From NCBI GenBank assembly GCA_025359425.1, contig JANYGC010000100.1, forward strand, positions 62,001 through 126,000: 64,000 bases of DNA, in the 5' to 3' direction. How positions within the stretch are numbered: the first letter of the stretch is position 1; each line of letters starts with the position of its first letter. Positions 8,491 to 17,558 of this stretch are shown here, in pieces. The position numbers were made by a program, and so were the translations under genes. The notes beneath the pieces are model-generated. The model was not told the DNA's origin, made no database searches, and saw only the letters and a list, made by a program, of their open reading frames with translations. This DNA comes from Sphingomonadaceae bacterium (lineage in GTDB: Bacteria; Pseudomonadota; Alphaproteobacteria; Sphingomonadales; Sphingomonadaceae).

Positions 8491-8588
8491 TTTTTCCCTT
8501 TTGGTCATGCCAATCCGCTTGCCGGACATGGCGCCAAGTGGCAGAGGGGCGCGGGCCTGTTATGGTCCTTAACATCACGAAAGCCCCC

Positions 8589-9347
8589 ATGCACGACTAC
8601 GCCAATCCTGCCCGGTTCCTGCGTCTGGCGCGGCCGATTACCGCACCCTTGCTGCTGATCGGCGGAGCGCTCACGCTGGCCGTTCTGGCATGGGGCCTGC
8701 TCCGCGCTCCGGCCGAGCAATTGCAGGGCGAAACGGTCCGCATCCTGTTCATCCACGTGCCCGCCGCTTGGCTGGGGATGGGCGGCTGGAGCATGATCGC
8801 GCTGGCCAGCCTGAGCGAGCTGGTCTGGCGCCATCCGCTGGCCAGCATTGCCGCGCGCGCCGCCGCCTTGCCTGGCGCATTCTTCGCGCTGCTGTGCCTG
8901 GTCACCGGGTCGTTGTGGGGCCGTCCGGCGTGGGGCGCGTGGTGGGTGTGGGATGGCCGGCTGACCTCGATGCTGGTGCTGTTCTTCCTTTATTGCGCCT
9001 ATCTCGCGCTGGCCGATGCGACCGAACGCGCGGGGCAGGGCAACACGCGCATCGCGGCAATTTTCGGGCTCGTCGGGGCGGTCAACCTCCCGATCATCCA
9101 TTATTCGGTGATCTGGTGGAACAGCCTGCACCAGGTGCCGAGCATCGGCATGTCGGCGCTGCGCGGCAATTCGCCGATGGCGCCGGAGTTTCTGTACGGA
9201 CTGCTCGCCGCGACGCTGGGGTTCTCGCTGCTGTTCGGCGGGGTGGTACTGGCGCGGATGCGCACGCTGCTGGCCGATCAGCAGACCCAAGCCCGGCTGC
9301 GCCGCCGCGCGATGGACCATACCGATGGAGGAGGGGCCGATGCATGA
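8589..9347 (+). CDS. ccmC: Heme exporter / cytochrome c biogenesis protein CcmC
   Basis: Inner-membrane heme handling protein that delivers heme to CcmE in System I cytochrome c maturation. The 252-residue protein has six membrane segments and the tryptophan-rich heme motif WGAWWVWDGRLTS near the middle. Homologous N-termini (MH.FANPARFL-type) favour the ATG at 8589; ATG 8562 is also in frame. The longest frame would run through the tRNA-His gene and is not credible. It overlaps ccmD by 8 bases. No ccmA or ccmB precedes it. Confidence 0.93.
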   Translation: MHDYANPARFLRLARPITAPLLLIGGALTLAVLAWGLLRAPAEQLQGETVRILFIHVPAAWLGMGGWSMIALASLSELVWRHPLASIAARAAALPGAFFALLCLVTGSLWGRPAWGAWWVWDGRLTSMLVLFFLYCAYLALADATERAGQGNTRIAAIFGLVGAVNLPIIHYSVIWWNSLHQVPSIGMSALRGNSPMAPEFLYGLLAATLGFSLLFGGVVLARMRTLLADQQTQARLRRRAMDHTDGGGADA

Positions 9348-9480
9348 GGGGCTCAACCAGCTGGCCTTCGTTTATGCCGCCTATGCGCTCGGTGTGGGCG
9401 GGACCTTGGCCTTGGTGCTGCAGAGCTGGGCCGCGATGCGCCGCGCCGAAGCCCGGCGCGAACGGAGCCGCGAACAGTGA
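9340..9480 (+). CDS. ccmD: Heme exporter protein CcmD
   Basis: Tiny single-pass membrane protein of 46 residues that stabilises CcmE with the CcmABC exporter. It starts MHEGLNQLAFVYAAYALG, has one hydrophobic helix (about residues 8-30) and ends in an Arg/Glu-rich cytoplasmic tail. It begins at the ATG at 9340, inside the ccmC end, with a GGAGGAGGGG ribosome binding site. Its TGA overlaps the GTG start of ccmE. Size, topology and place between ccmC and ccmE identify it. Confidence 0.88.
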   Translation: MHEGLNQLAFVYAAYALGVGGTLALVLQSWAAMRRAEARRERSREQ

Positions 9481-9935
9481 GCACCGCGATCAAGCCCAAA
9501 CACCAGCGGCTGGTGCTGGTCCTCGCCGCGCTGGCCGCGCTGATCGCCGCGGCGCTGCTCGCAGCCTGGGCGCTGCGCAATCAAGCCTCATACTTCTATC
9601 TTCCCGCTGAAATGGCGACCAAACCGCCCGCTGCGGACCGGGCGGTGCGGCTTGGCGGGATGGTCGAGACCGGCTCGCTCACGACCGCGCCCGACGGCGT
9701 GACGATCAGTTTCATTGTCGGTGACGGCAAGGCCAAGGTGCCGGTGATGTTCACCGGGATTACGCCAGACTTGTTCAAGGAAGGCTCGGGCGTGGTCGCC
9801 GAAGGCCACCGCCGCGCCGATGGCACGTTCGTCGCCGACAACCTGCTCGCCAAGCACGACGAGAAATACGTGCCCCGCGAAATGCAGCAGATGAGCAATG
9901 GCGAAGCCCACCAGAAAGTGGAAGCGACCAAGTGA
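9477..9935 (+). CDS. ccmE: Cytochrome c-type biogenesis protein CcmE (heme chaperone)
   Basis: Periplasmic heme chaperone, membrane-anchored, carrying heme from CcmC to CcmF. The 152-residue protein has an N-terminal anchor (residues 11-34), an OB-fold body, and the covalent heme site H127 with Y131 in AKHDEKYVP. It starts at a GTG overlapping the ccmD stop, and its own stop overlaps the ccmF GTG. Confidence 0.96.
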   Translation: MSTAIKPKHQRLVLVLAALAALIAAALLAAWALRNQASYFYLPAEMATKPPAADRAVRLGGMVETGSLTTAPDGVTISFIVGDGKAKVPVMFTGITPDLFKEGSGVVAEGHRRADGTFVADNLLAKHDEKYVPREMQQMSNGEAHQKVEATK

Positions 9936-11878
9936 CCGCCACCATGGGTCTGGCAGCCTTGTGGCTGGCGGCGGCGCTGGCGGCGCTGCAATTGATCGGC
10001 GGATTTTTGTCGCTGCGCCTGCCCGGCAATCCGCTCGAGCCGGTGGTGCGGCCCACGGCCATTGTGCAAGCCGCGCTGGTTGCAGTGGCTTTCGCCTGCC
10101 TGATTGCGGTGTTCTGGCGCACCGATCTGTCGGTCGCGCTGGTCGCTGAGAATTCGCATTCGGCCAAGCCGCTGCTGTACAAGATCGCCGGGGCCTGGGG
10201 CAATCACGAAGGCTCGATGCTGCTGTGGGTGACGATCATGGCCCTGGCGGGCGGCTGCGTTGCGCTGCTCGAACGGCGCCTGCCCGAGCGCACGATCCTT
10301 GCCACGCTCGCCGCACAAGCCTTTGTCAGTCTGGGCTTTTACGCCTTTTTGCTGATCGCCTCGAACCCGTTCGCCCGGCTCGATCCGGCCGCGCCCGAGG
10401 GGCAGGGGCTCAACCCGTTGCTGCAGGACCCGGGCCTCGCGTTCCATCCGCCGACCCTCTACATCGGCTATGTCGGATTGTCGGTGGCGTTCAGTTTTGC
10501 GGTTGGCGCGCTGCTCACCCGCGAGGTCTCGCCCGCCTTTGCCCGTGCGATGCGGCCATGGGTGCTGGGGGCGTGGATTTTCCTCACGCTCGGCATCACC
10601 GCCGGGTCGTACTGGGCCTATTACGAGCTTGGCTGGGGCGGTTGGTGGTTCTGGGACCCGGTCGAAAACGCCAGCCTGATGCCGTGGCTGGCGGCGACCG
10701 CCTTGCTCCACTCGGTCTCGGTGCTGGCCTCGCGCAATGCGCTGCGGGCGTGGACCGTGATGCTGGGCGTAGTCGCCTTTGCCATGTCGATGATCGGGAC
10801 CTTCCTGGTCCGCTCGGGCGTGCTGACCAGCGTCCACGCCTTCGCGGTCGATCCGGAACGCGGGACGTTTATCCTCGCGCTGCTGACAATCAACATCGGC
10901 GCGGCGCTGACGATCTTTGCCCTGCGCGCCGGGACGGTCAGCGAGGGGGAGAGGTTTGCCGTCGTCAGCCGCGAGTCTGCGCTGGTGTTCAACAACGTGA
11001 TGCTCACCGCCATTCTGGGCATCGTGCTGCTCGGCACGCTGTATCCGCTGCTGGCCGAGGCACTGGGGGCGCAGGTTTCGGTCGGACCGCCGTACTTCAA
11101 TCCCGCAACCGCGGTGTTCGTGCTGCCGATGCTGGTGGTAATGGCGATCGGGCCCCTGCTGCGCTGGCGGCGTGACCAGTTTGCCCGGGTTCGCCCGGTG
11201 TTGATCCTGCCGCTGCTGGTGCTGATCGGCGTGGCGATATGGCTGACGATTTACGGGCTGCATGTGCTCCCGCTGCTTGGCATCGCGCTGGGCACGGGCT
11301 TGCTGATGGTCGCCTTGGTCCCGCTGCGGGGCCGCCGCCTGCGCACGGTCACGCTGCCGCTGTGGGGCATGGTTGTGGCGCATTTCGGGATCGGCGTCGC
11401 GCTGCTTGGGGTGGCGTGTGACAGCGCGTTCAGCACTGAAAAGCTGGTCGCGGCGCGGGTCGGTGAGACGGTGGCGGTCGGGCCGTGGCTGGTGCGGCTG
11501 AGCCGGATCGAGCCGGTGGCCGGCCCGAACTGGACCGCGCTCGAAGCAACTTTGGCGGCAAGTTATTCCGGCGCCGCGGCGGATGAGCTCAAACCGCAGG
11601 CGCGCAGCTTCTGGACCCCGGTGCAGCAAACCAACGAAAGCGCGATCCTGACCCGCTGGAACGGCCAGCTTTACACCGTGCTGGGCGAAGAGGCGGACGA
11701 CGGACGCTGGCAGCTGCGGCTGTGGTGGAAGCCGTTCGTGACGCTGATCTGGCTCGGCGGCATGCTGGTCGCACTGGGCGGCGCGCTGGCGCTGCTCGGG
11801 CGGGTGGCGAGCGACTGGCGGCGCGCGATCGCGGCGGGCAAGATCGTCTATCGCCGCCAGCGGCAGGGACGCGGCTGA
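9932..11878 (+). CDS. ccmF: Heme lyase CcmF
   Basis: Large inner-membrane subunit of the cytochrome c heme lyase, attaching heme to apocytochrome CxxCH. The 648-residue protein has about 14-15 membrane segments. Its WWD domain is WGGWWFWDPVENAS near residue 230, with flanking conserved histidines. The GTG start overlaps the ccmE stop, and its TGA overlaps the ccmG ATG by one base. Confidence 0.97.
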   Translation: MTATMGLAALWLAAALAALQLIGGFLSLRLPGNPLEPVVRPTAIVQAALVAVAFACLIAVFWRTDLSVALVAENSHSAKPLLYKIAGAWGNHEGSMLLWVTIMALAGGCVALLERRLPERTILATLAAQAFVSLGFYAFLLIASNPFARLDPAAPEGQGLNPLLQDPGLAFHPPTLYIGYVGLSVAFSFAVGALLTREVSPAFARAMRPWVLGAWIFLTLGITAGSYWAYYELGWGGWWFWDPVENASLMPWLAATALLHSVSVLASRNALRAWTVMLGVVAFAMSMIGTFLVRSGVLTSVHAFAVDPERGTFILALLTINIGAALTIFALRAGTVSEGERFAVVSRESALVFNNVMLTAILGIVLLGTLYPLLAEALGAQVSVGPPYFNPATAVFVLPMLVVMAIGPLLRWRRDQFARVRPVLILPLLVLIGVAIWLTIYGLHVLPLLGIALGTGLLMVALVPLRGRRLRTVTLPLWGMVVAHFGIGVALLGVACDSAFSTEKLVAARVGETVAVGPWLVRLSRIEPVAGPNWTALEATLAASYSGAAADELKPQARSFWTPVQQTNESAILTRWNGQLYTVLGEEADDGRWQLRLWWKPFVTLIWLGGMLVALGGALALLGRVASDWRRAIAAGKIVYRRQRQGRG

Positions 11879-12426
11879 TGACGGCCGTGCCGACCGGCTC
11901 GCGCTGGGCGCTGTGGCTGCCGCTCGGGCTGTTTGCGGGGTTTGTTGCGGTGGTGCTGTTCAGCCTGCTCAAGCCCGCCGACCGCGCGGTCAAAAGCGCG
12001 ATGATCGGCCGCCCTTTGCCGCAATTTACGCTGGCGGCGGCGAGCGCGGCGCAGCCCGGGCTGGCGCGCGCCGACCTCGCCGACGGCAAGGTGCATTTGC
12101 TCAACATCTTTGCCAGCTGGTGCGTGCCGTGCGCGGTCGAGGGGCCGCAATTGCAGGCGTTGCGGGCGCGCGGGGTCGACGTGGTCGGGGTTGCGATCCG
12201 CGACAAGCCCGACGATCTGGCGCGGTTTTTTGCGCAGCACGGCAATCCGTTCAGCCGCGTCGGCGCCGACAATGTCAGCGCGATCCAGTTCGCGCTGGGA
12301 TCTTCGGGCGTGCCCGAAAGCTTCGTCGTCGATGGCCGCGGGGTGATCCGCTATCAGCACATCGGCGATATTCGTGCCGATCAGGTCGATATGATTGCGG
12401 CCAAGGTTGCGGAGGCCGGACGATGA
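11878..12426 (+). CDS. ccmG: Thiol:disulfide interchange protein CcmG/DsbE
   Basis: Membrane-anchored periplasmic thioredoxin-like protein that reduces apocytochrome c cysteines. The 182-residue protein has an N-terminal anchor (residues 10-32) and a thioredoxin fold with the active site WCVPC (C82 and C85), followed by the cis-proline region GVPESFVVD. I start at the ATG at 11878, overlapping the ccmF stop; the longer frame only reads back through ccmF. It overlaps ccmH by 4 bases. Confidence 0.95.
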   Translation: MTAVPTGSRWALWLPLGLFAGFVAVVLFSLLKPADRAVKSAMIGRPLPQFTLAAASAAQPGLARADLADGKVHLLNIFASWCVPCAVEGPQLQALRARGVDVVGVAIRDKPDDLARFFAQHGNPFSRVGADNVSAIQFALGSSGVPESFVVDGRGVIRYQHIGDIRADQVDMIAAKVAEAGR

Positions 12427-12830
12427 TGCGGTCTCTGCTGATAGCTGCCTTGCTGGCTGCGGCGCCGGTCCTGGCCGACAGCACCTTGCCGCCCGCGCCC
12501 TATGCCAACGTTCAGCTGGAGGACCCGGCGCAGGAGGCCAAGGCCGCCGCGCTGATGGCGAGCCTGCGTTGCCTGCAATGCCAGGGCCAGTCGATCTCCG
12601 ATTCGGACGCGCAGATTGCCGGTGACTTGCGCAATCAAGTGCGGCTGCGGATCAAGGCGGGTGAGGATCCCGAGGCGATCCGCGCCTGGCTGATCGACCG
12701 TTACGGCGATTACGTCAGCTATGCCCCGCGCGTGACCACCCTGACCTGGCCGCTGTTTGCCGCGCCGCTGGCCTTGCTCGCGCTCGCCTTCGTGCTGCTG
12801 CGACGGCGTTTCACGAGGAGTGCGGCATGA
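12423..12830 (+). CDS. ccmH: Cytochrome c-type biogenesis protein CcmH (CcmL-type)
   Basis: Redox subunit of the heme lyase. The 135-residue protein has a signal peptide (cleavage near VLADS, residue 20), the LRCLQCQ motif with C50 and C53, and a C-terminal membrane helix followed by a short Arg-rich tail. It overlaps ccmG by 4 bases (ATGA) and ccmI by 4 bases. It is the short form without fused TPRs, which are in the next gene. Confidence 0.95.
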   Translation: MMRSLLIAALLAAAPVLADSTLPPAPYANVQLEDPAQEAKAAALMASLRCLQCQGQSISDSDAQIAGDLRNQVRLRIKAGEDPEAIRAWLIDRYGDYVSYAPRVTTLTWPLFAAPLALLALAFVLLRRRFTRSAA

Positions 12831-13477
12831 GCGGCTGGGTGATCGCGACCGTGCTGACGGTGGCCGCGCTGGCGGCGTTGATCGTGCTGGGCAAAGCGCC
12901 GCGCAAAAGCTGGGAGGCGATTGCGGCGGCGCTGCTGTTCGGGCTCGCCGGGTTCGCTTACCAGGCGCGGCCTGACTTGATCGGCGCGCCCAAGCAGCCC
13001 GAGGCGGCGCAGGGCAAGGTCGGGGCCGGGCTGGTCACAGTGCGGCAGCAGCTGGCGGGTGAGGGCACGATTGCCAGCAACCGCTGGACCGTCACCGCCG
13101 ATGCGCTGACCCGGCAGGGGGCGTTCGGCGATGCAGCGGGCTTCCTGCTTGGCGCGATCGAGCAAAACCCGCGCGATTCGCAGGCCTGGCTGGCGCTCGC
13201 CAACAACCTTGTCGGTCATGCCGATGGCGCGCTGACCCCGGCAGCGCTTTACGCCTTTCGCAAGGCTGCCGAAGCCGATCCGCAGGCCGCCGGGCCGCCG
13301 TTCTTCCTCGGCCTCGCGCTGATCCAGAATGGGCGGCCGCAGCAAGGCCGCGCGACATGGGCCGGGCTGCTCGCGCGCGCGCCGGACAATGCGCCGTGGC
13401 GGGCGGGGCTGGCCGAACGACTGGCATTGCTAGACCAACTGATCGCACAAGACTCCCGGATGCCGGCGGGGCGCTAG
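12827..13477 (+). CDS. ccmI: CcmI-like TPR protein for cytochrome c assembly
   Basis: Likely apocytochrome c chaperone. The 216-residue protein has two short hydrophobic helices at the N-terminus and a TPR region with paired helices from about residue 90 on. Classical alphaproteobacterial CcmI proteins are often larger, so this is a compact version. The family call rests on position (last gene of the ccm operon, ATGA overlap with ccmH) and the TPR pattern. Confidence in the exact symbol is moderate. Confidence 0.78.
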   Translation: MSGWVIATVLTVAALAALIVLGKAPRKSWEAIAAALLFGLAGFAYQARPDLIGAPKQPEAAQGKVGAGLVTVRQQLAGEGTIASNRWTVTADALTRQGAFGDAAGFLLGAIEQNPRDSQAWLALANNLVGHADGALTPAALYAFRKAAEADPQAAGPPFFLGLALIQNGRPQQGRATWAGLLARAPDNAPWRAGLAERLALLDQLIAQDSRMPAGR

Positions 13478-13571
13478 GGTCAGTGCAGTGCTGGACCGCC
13501 TATCCGCTTGCTGCTAGTCGCGTTGCGCGCATGATCCAGCGCGGCATCGGATCGTTGAGGGTTGTGGTTCC

Positions 13572-15515
13572 ATGAGCGAAACGGTCGGTCCCGGCGGGGG
13601 CGCCCCAACTGGTCCAATCGACCCCGATGACGACGAAATCCCGGCGGGCAATCGCGGACCGCAGGGTTCGGTCGCCGCGCTTGCGGTCGGGGCGATCGGC
13701 GTGGTGTTCGGCGATATCGGGACCAGCCCGCTCTACGCGATGCGTGACACGTTCAGCGGGCACCACCGGCTGCCGCTCGATCTGCTCCATATCTACGGCA
13801 TCGTCAGCCTGATGTTTTGGTCGATGATGATTATCGTGACGATCAAGTACGTCAGCGTGATCATGCGCGCCGACAACAAGGGTGAAGGCGGCAGCCTGGC
13901 GCTGCTCGCGCTGATCAACAAGAACAGTTCGGGCAAGCGCTGGTCGAAAGGCATCATCCTGCTCGGGGTGTTTGCAACCGCACTGTTTTATGGCGACAGC
14001 ATGATTACCCCGGCGGTGTCGGTGCTCGGCGCGATCGAAGGCATCGCGGTGTTTAATCCATCGCTCGGCCGCCTAGTTGTGCCGATGGTGGTCGGGATTC
14101 TGGTGTTCCTGTTCATGATCCAGAGCCGCGGTACAGCCAAGGTTGCAGCGCTGTTCGGCCCGGTCATGCTGGTCTACTTTGCGGTGATTTCCGTGCTCGG
14201 TCTGCTCAGCGTCGCAGAGCATCCTGATGTGATCTGGGCGCTGAGCCCGCACCACGCATTCAACATGTTCGTCAACGATCCGTTCAAGGGCTTCCTCGCG
14301 ATGGGTGCGGCGGTGCTGGCGGTGACCGGGGCGGAGGCGCTCTATGCCGATATGGGCCACTTCGGCGCGCGGCCGATCCGGGTCTCGTGGCTGGTAATCG
14401 TGCTCCCGGCATTGGTGTGCAACTACCTCGGCCAAGCCTCGCTCTTGATGCGGATGGGCGAGCCGGCGCTGGTCAGCCCGTTCTACCTGCTCGCGCCCGA
14501 CTGGTTCCAGTGGCCGCTGCTGATTATCGCCAGCGGCGCTGCGGTGATCGCCAGCCAGGCGGTGATTACCGGGGCCTTTTCGGTCACCCAGCAAGCAATC
14601 CAATTGGGCTTCATCCCGCGCATGTCGATCAAGCATACGAGCCTGGCCGCCGGGCAGATCTATATTCCGGTGATCAACACCGCGCTGATGATCGCGGTGA
14701 TCTTGCTGGTTCTGGTGTTCCAGCGCTCGGCCAACCTGACCGCCGCCTACGGCATCGCGGTGACTGGTGCGATGACGATCGACAACGTGCTGCTGGCGGT
14801 GGTGCTGTTTAACTTGTGGCGGTGGAAACCTTGGTTTTCGGTGCCTTTGCTGGCCCTGTTCTTCGCGCTCGACGCGGCCTACCTTCTGGCCAACTTCACC
14901 AAGATTCCCGATGGCGGCTGGGTGCCGCTGGTGATGGGCCTGGCGATCTTTACCTTGCTGACGACTTGGTCGCGCGGGCGCATGCTGATGCATCAATCGA
15001 TGGCCGAAGGGACGATCCCGATGGAGGTCTTCGCCAAGAGCGCTCATTCCAGCGCGGCACGGGTCGCTGGCACCGCGATCTTCATGGCCAGCGCCAAATC
15101 GGGCGTGCCCTCGGCGCTGCTGCACAATATCAAACACAACAAAGTGCTGCACGAACGCGTGGTTATCCTCACCGTCTCGATTCAGGACGTGCCTTATGTT
15201 GATGAGGAAAAACGCTTCAAGGTTACCGACATGGGCAAGGGCTTTTACCGCCTGATCATCCGGTACGGCTTCCTTGAGGAGACCGACGTTCCCGCCGCAT
15301 TGAAGCGGGTTTCGCTGTGCGGTGCGCCGTTCGAGATGATGAAGACCAGCTTCTTCCTCTCCCGCCAGACGCTGATCGCCTCGGACAAGCCGGGGATGTG
15401 GATCTGGCGCGAAAAGCTGTTCGCGTGGATGCTGCGCAATGCCGCGAGCGCGATGGAGTTCTTCCGGCTGCCAACCAACCGCGTAGTCGAGCTGGGCAGC
15501 CAGGTCGAGATTTAG
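13572..15515 (+). CDS. kup: Low-affinity potassium transporter Kup
   Basis: Proton-coupled potassium uptake protein of the inner membrane. The 647-residue chain has a hydrophilic N-tail, then about 12 membrane helices, starting with the family hallmark [12 protein letters not shown] near residue 50, and an approximately 150-residue cytoplasmic C-terminal domain. It stands alone, 94 bases after ccmI and convergent with the next gene. Confidence 0.96.
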   Translation: MSETVGPGGGAPTGPIDPDDDEIPAGNRGPQGSVAALAVGAIGVVFGDIGTSPLYAMRDTFSGHHRLPLDLLHIYGIVSLMFWSMMIIVTIKYVSVIMRADNKGEGGSLALLALINKNSSGKRWSKGIILLGVFATALFYGDSMITPAVSVLGAIEGIAVFNPSLGRLVVPMVVGILVFLFMIQSRGTAKVAALFGPVMLVYFAVISVLGLLSVAEHPDVIWALSPHHAFNMFVNDPFKGFLAMGAAVLAVTGAEALYADMGHFGARPIRVSWLVIVLPALVCNYLGQASLLMRMGEPALVSPFYLLAPDWFQWPLLIIASGAAVIASQAVITGAFSVTQQAIQLGFIPRMSIKHTSLAAGQIYIPVINTALMIAVILLVLVFQRSANLTAAYGIAVTGAMTIDNVLLAVVLFNLWRWKPWFSVPLLALFFALDAAYLLANFTKIPDGGWVPLVMGLAIFTLLTTWSRGRMLMHQSMAEGTIPMEVFAKSAHSSAARVAGTAIFMASAKSGVPSALLHNIKHNKVLHERVVILTVSIQDVPYVDEEKRFKVTDMGKGFYRLIIRYGFLEETDVPAALKRVSLCGAPFEMMKTSFFLSRQTLIASDKPGMWIWREKLFAWMLRNAASAMEFFRLPTNRVVELGSQVEI

Positions 15516-15543
15516 GTCTCCGCGTGCAGACTGCAAACTACCC

Positions 15544-15644
15544 GTCACCCCGGCGCAGGCCGGGGCCCAGACCGAACAAGCAGACGGCGTCGCTGCGCGA
15601 CGACACTATTTTCTGTGCTGGGTCCCGGCCTGCGCCGGGATGAC
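15544..15644. repeat. Inverted repeat pair between convergent genes
   Basis: Two 26-base arms (15544-15569 and 15619-15644) are inverted copies with two mismatches; the core is CCCGGCGCAGGCCGGG. Each arm contains its own GC palindrome. Such units are common intergenic repeats in sphingomonads and other proteobacteria. Here it lies between convergent kup and the aminotransferase gene and may act as a bidirectional terminator. Confidence 0.7.
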
Positions 15645-15654
15645 AGGTTGCTGA

Positions 15655-16800
15655 TTACCCTCTCTGCCCCCTATTCCGTGCAGCAAACCACGGCTTCATC
15701 CGTGCGATCGCTTCGGCCACCAAAGGCGTCGATACGGCAAAGCTGATCCGCATGAAGCGGTGTCCGTTCACCGGATCGAAATCGATCCCGGGCGCGGTGG
15801 CCACACCGGTGTCCTCGAGCAATTGCAGGCAGAATTGCATCGCATCGTCGGTAAATTCGGAAATGTCGGCATAGACGTAGAATGCGCCATCGGGTGGGGC
15901 GATGCGGGCGAGGCCGAGCTCGGGCAGCGCGGCGAGCAGCAGTGCGCGGTTGGCGGTGTATGTGGCGACGTAGCTTTGAAGATCGGCGGTGCAGTCCATT
16001 GCCACCAACCCGGCGTGCTGCGCCAGACTGGGCGGGGTCAGGAACAGGTTGCTCATCCGCGCCCGCGCTGGGTCGATGCCGCTTTCGGGCACCACCAGCC
16101 AGCCGAGCCGCCAGCCGGCCATGCTGAAATATTTGGAGAAGCTGTTCACGACCAGGGCGTTCGGCTCGACCTCGAGGATCGAAGGGGTCTGCATCCCGTA
16201 GGCGATGCCGTGGTAAATCTCGTCCGAGACGATCGTGATGCCGCGTTCCCGGCAGACCTTGGCAATCGCCGCCAGTTCCTCGCGCGGGATGATCGTGCCG
16301 GTCGGATTGGCCGGGCTGGCGATGATCACCCCATCGGGCGCAGGCTCGATTGCGGCGAGAGCGGCGGCGGTGAGTTGGAAGCGGTCGGCCTCTCCGCATT
16401 GTACTTCGACCGGCTCCATGTGGAGCGCACGTAAGTTGTTGCGGTAGGCGACATAACCCGGCCGGGCCATTGCGACCCGCGCGCCAGGCGCAAAGCTCAT
16501 ACTCAGTGCGAGGACCAATGCCGGGGAAGCGCCGCAAGTCAGGACCACCTGCGCGGGCTTGATCTCCACCCCGTACCACTCGGCATAGTGGCGGCAAATC
16601 CGCGCCTTGAGCGGCTGGCTTTCCCAATAGCCCATCGGATCGGCGTCGAGCACGCGGTGCGCCTCGGCAATCGCGGCGGCGGGCGCACCGGTCGAGGGCT
16701 GGCCGAATTCCATGTGGATCACGCTGCGCCCTTCGCCTTTGAGGCGATGCGCCAGCTGGGAAACGAACATGGCTTTGAATGGGTCTATCGGGGCACTCAT
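15655..16800 (-). CDS. Class I/II PLP-dependent aminotransferase
   Basis: Fold-type I aminotransferase of 381 residues; substrate unknown. It has the PLP-binding ASPANPTG loop (about residues 161-168), the DEIYHG motif, and the Schiff-base lysine in SFSKYFSMAGWRLGW (near residue 220), plus a late arginine in RISFAV for the substrate carboxylate. It resembles aspartate/aromatic aminotransferases, but the sequence alone does not fix the amino acid. It is a single gene, convergent with kup, reading away from the gene at 16884. Confidence 0.9.
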   Translation of the reverse strand: MSAPIDPFKAMFVSQLAHRLKGEGRSVIHMEFGQPSTGAPAAAIAEAHRVLDADPMGYWESQPLKARICRHYAEWYGVEIKPAQVVLTCGASPALVLALSMSFAPGARVAMARPGYVAYRNNLRALHMEPVEVQCGEADRFQLTAAALAAIEPAPDGVIIASPANPTGTIIPREELAAIAKVCRERGITIVSDEIYHGIAYGMQTPSILEVEPNALVVNSFSKYFSMAGWRLGWLVVPESGIDPARARMSNLFLTPPSLAQHAGLVAMDCTADLQSYVATYTANRALLLAALPELGLARIAPPDGAFYVYADISEFTDDAMQFCLQLLEDTGVATAPGIDFDPVNGHRFMRISFAVSTPLVAEAIARMKPWFAARNRGQRG

Positions 16801-16825
16801 GGCAGGCGGATTACCATGCCCCGCT

Positions 16826-16861
16826 CAAAAGAAAAGCGCGGCGCCCCGGGTGGAGCGCCGC
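16826..16861 (-). terminator. Rho-independent terminator of the PuuD-like gene
   Basis: On the minus strand a 7-bp perfect stem (GCGGCGC and GCGCCGC, 16838-16844 with 16855-16861) is followed by CTTTTCTTTT. It lies just downstream of the PuuD-like gene and before the aminotransferase start. Confidence 0.75.
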
Positions 16862-16883
16862 ACCTCTCGGTAATCTGAAAAGG

Positions 16884-17459
16884 TCAGCCCAGATTGGCGC
16901 TAACCATGCAGTACAGCATGGGGAGCGACAGCAAGAGGTTGGTGCGGCTGGCATAGAGTGCACGCGGTGCAGCAGCGGCCTTTTCCTCGGTGGTCGCTTC
17001 GACAATCCCGAGAATCTTCTTCTGCGCTGGCCATATAATGAACCACACGTTGAAGGCCATGATCAGCGCGAGCCACATGCCGAGGCCGATCAGGTTCTCA
17101 TGCCCATTGACGCCTTGGAACGACATCGCCCGATGCACATAGCCGCGCAGATATGCGACGGTCAGACCGGTCAGCACGGTCAGCAGCGCTGACCAGCGGA
17201 AGAAGAAGAACACCTTTGGCGCAATGTAGCCGGTAACGGCTGACTTCAGTTCGGCCGGAATCTTGGGCATGGTCGGAACCTGCACGAAATTCAGGTAATA
17301 AAGCAGCCCAATCCACAGGATGCCGAAGAATACGTGCAGCCAAAGGAACAGCCACTCGTGCGTGATTGGTACATCGGCGCGAAAGCCGAACATGACTGCA
17401 ATTGCTGCAATCAGCCCGGCGAGCAGCACGAGATGCAGATTTCCGAAAAACTTGGCCAT
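16884..17459 (-). CDS. PuuD-like membrane protein (urate hydroxylase N-terminal family)
   Basis: Multi-pass membrane protein of 191 residues with about five hydrophobic segments. The block around LHVFFGILWIGLLYYLNFVQVP resembles the membrane domain of PuuD-type urate hydroxylases. Full-length PuuD carries a C-terminal cytochrome c domain; no CxxCH is seen here, so this is the membrane half only. No purine catabolism genes are nearby, and urate oxidation is not supported beyond family resemblance. It has its own terminator and no obvious operon partner. Confidence 0.65.
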   Translation of the reverse strand: MAKFFGNLHLVLLAGLIAAIAVMFGFRADVPITHEWLFLWLHVFFGILWIGLLYYLNFVQVPTMPKIPAELKSAVTGYIAPKVFFFFRWSALLTVLTGLTVAYLRGYVHRAMSFQGVNGHENLIGLGMWLALIMAFNVWFIIWPAQKKILGIVEATTEEKAAAAPRALYASRTNLLLSLPMLYCMVSANLG

Positions 17460-17558
17460 TGCTTCCCCCTAAGTTTGAAGCGAAATTTCGAGCGCGAACC
17501 CTGAAGCGCGCACTATCGCGCGATTGCGCCGGCTTGTCACCGTCCCAGCGCGGTTTAT

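Noticed and set aside
8448..8588. Extension of ccmC back to 8448
   Set aside because: It would read through the tRNA-His gene; a later ATG gives the homologous N-terminus.
9596..11629. 677-residue open frame antisense to ccmE and ccmF
   Set aside because: Arg/Gln/His-rich low-complexity shadow of a GC-rich coding strand; no domain, and ccmF is unambiguous.
14073..15548. 491-residue open frame antisense to kup
   Set aside because: Same shadow pattern; kup is complete and well matched.
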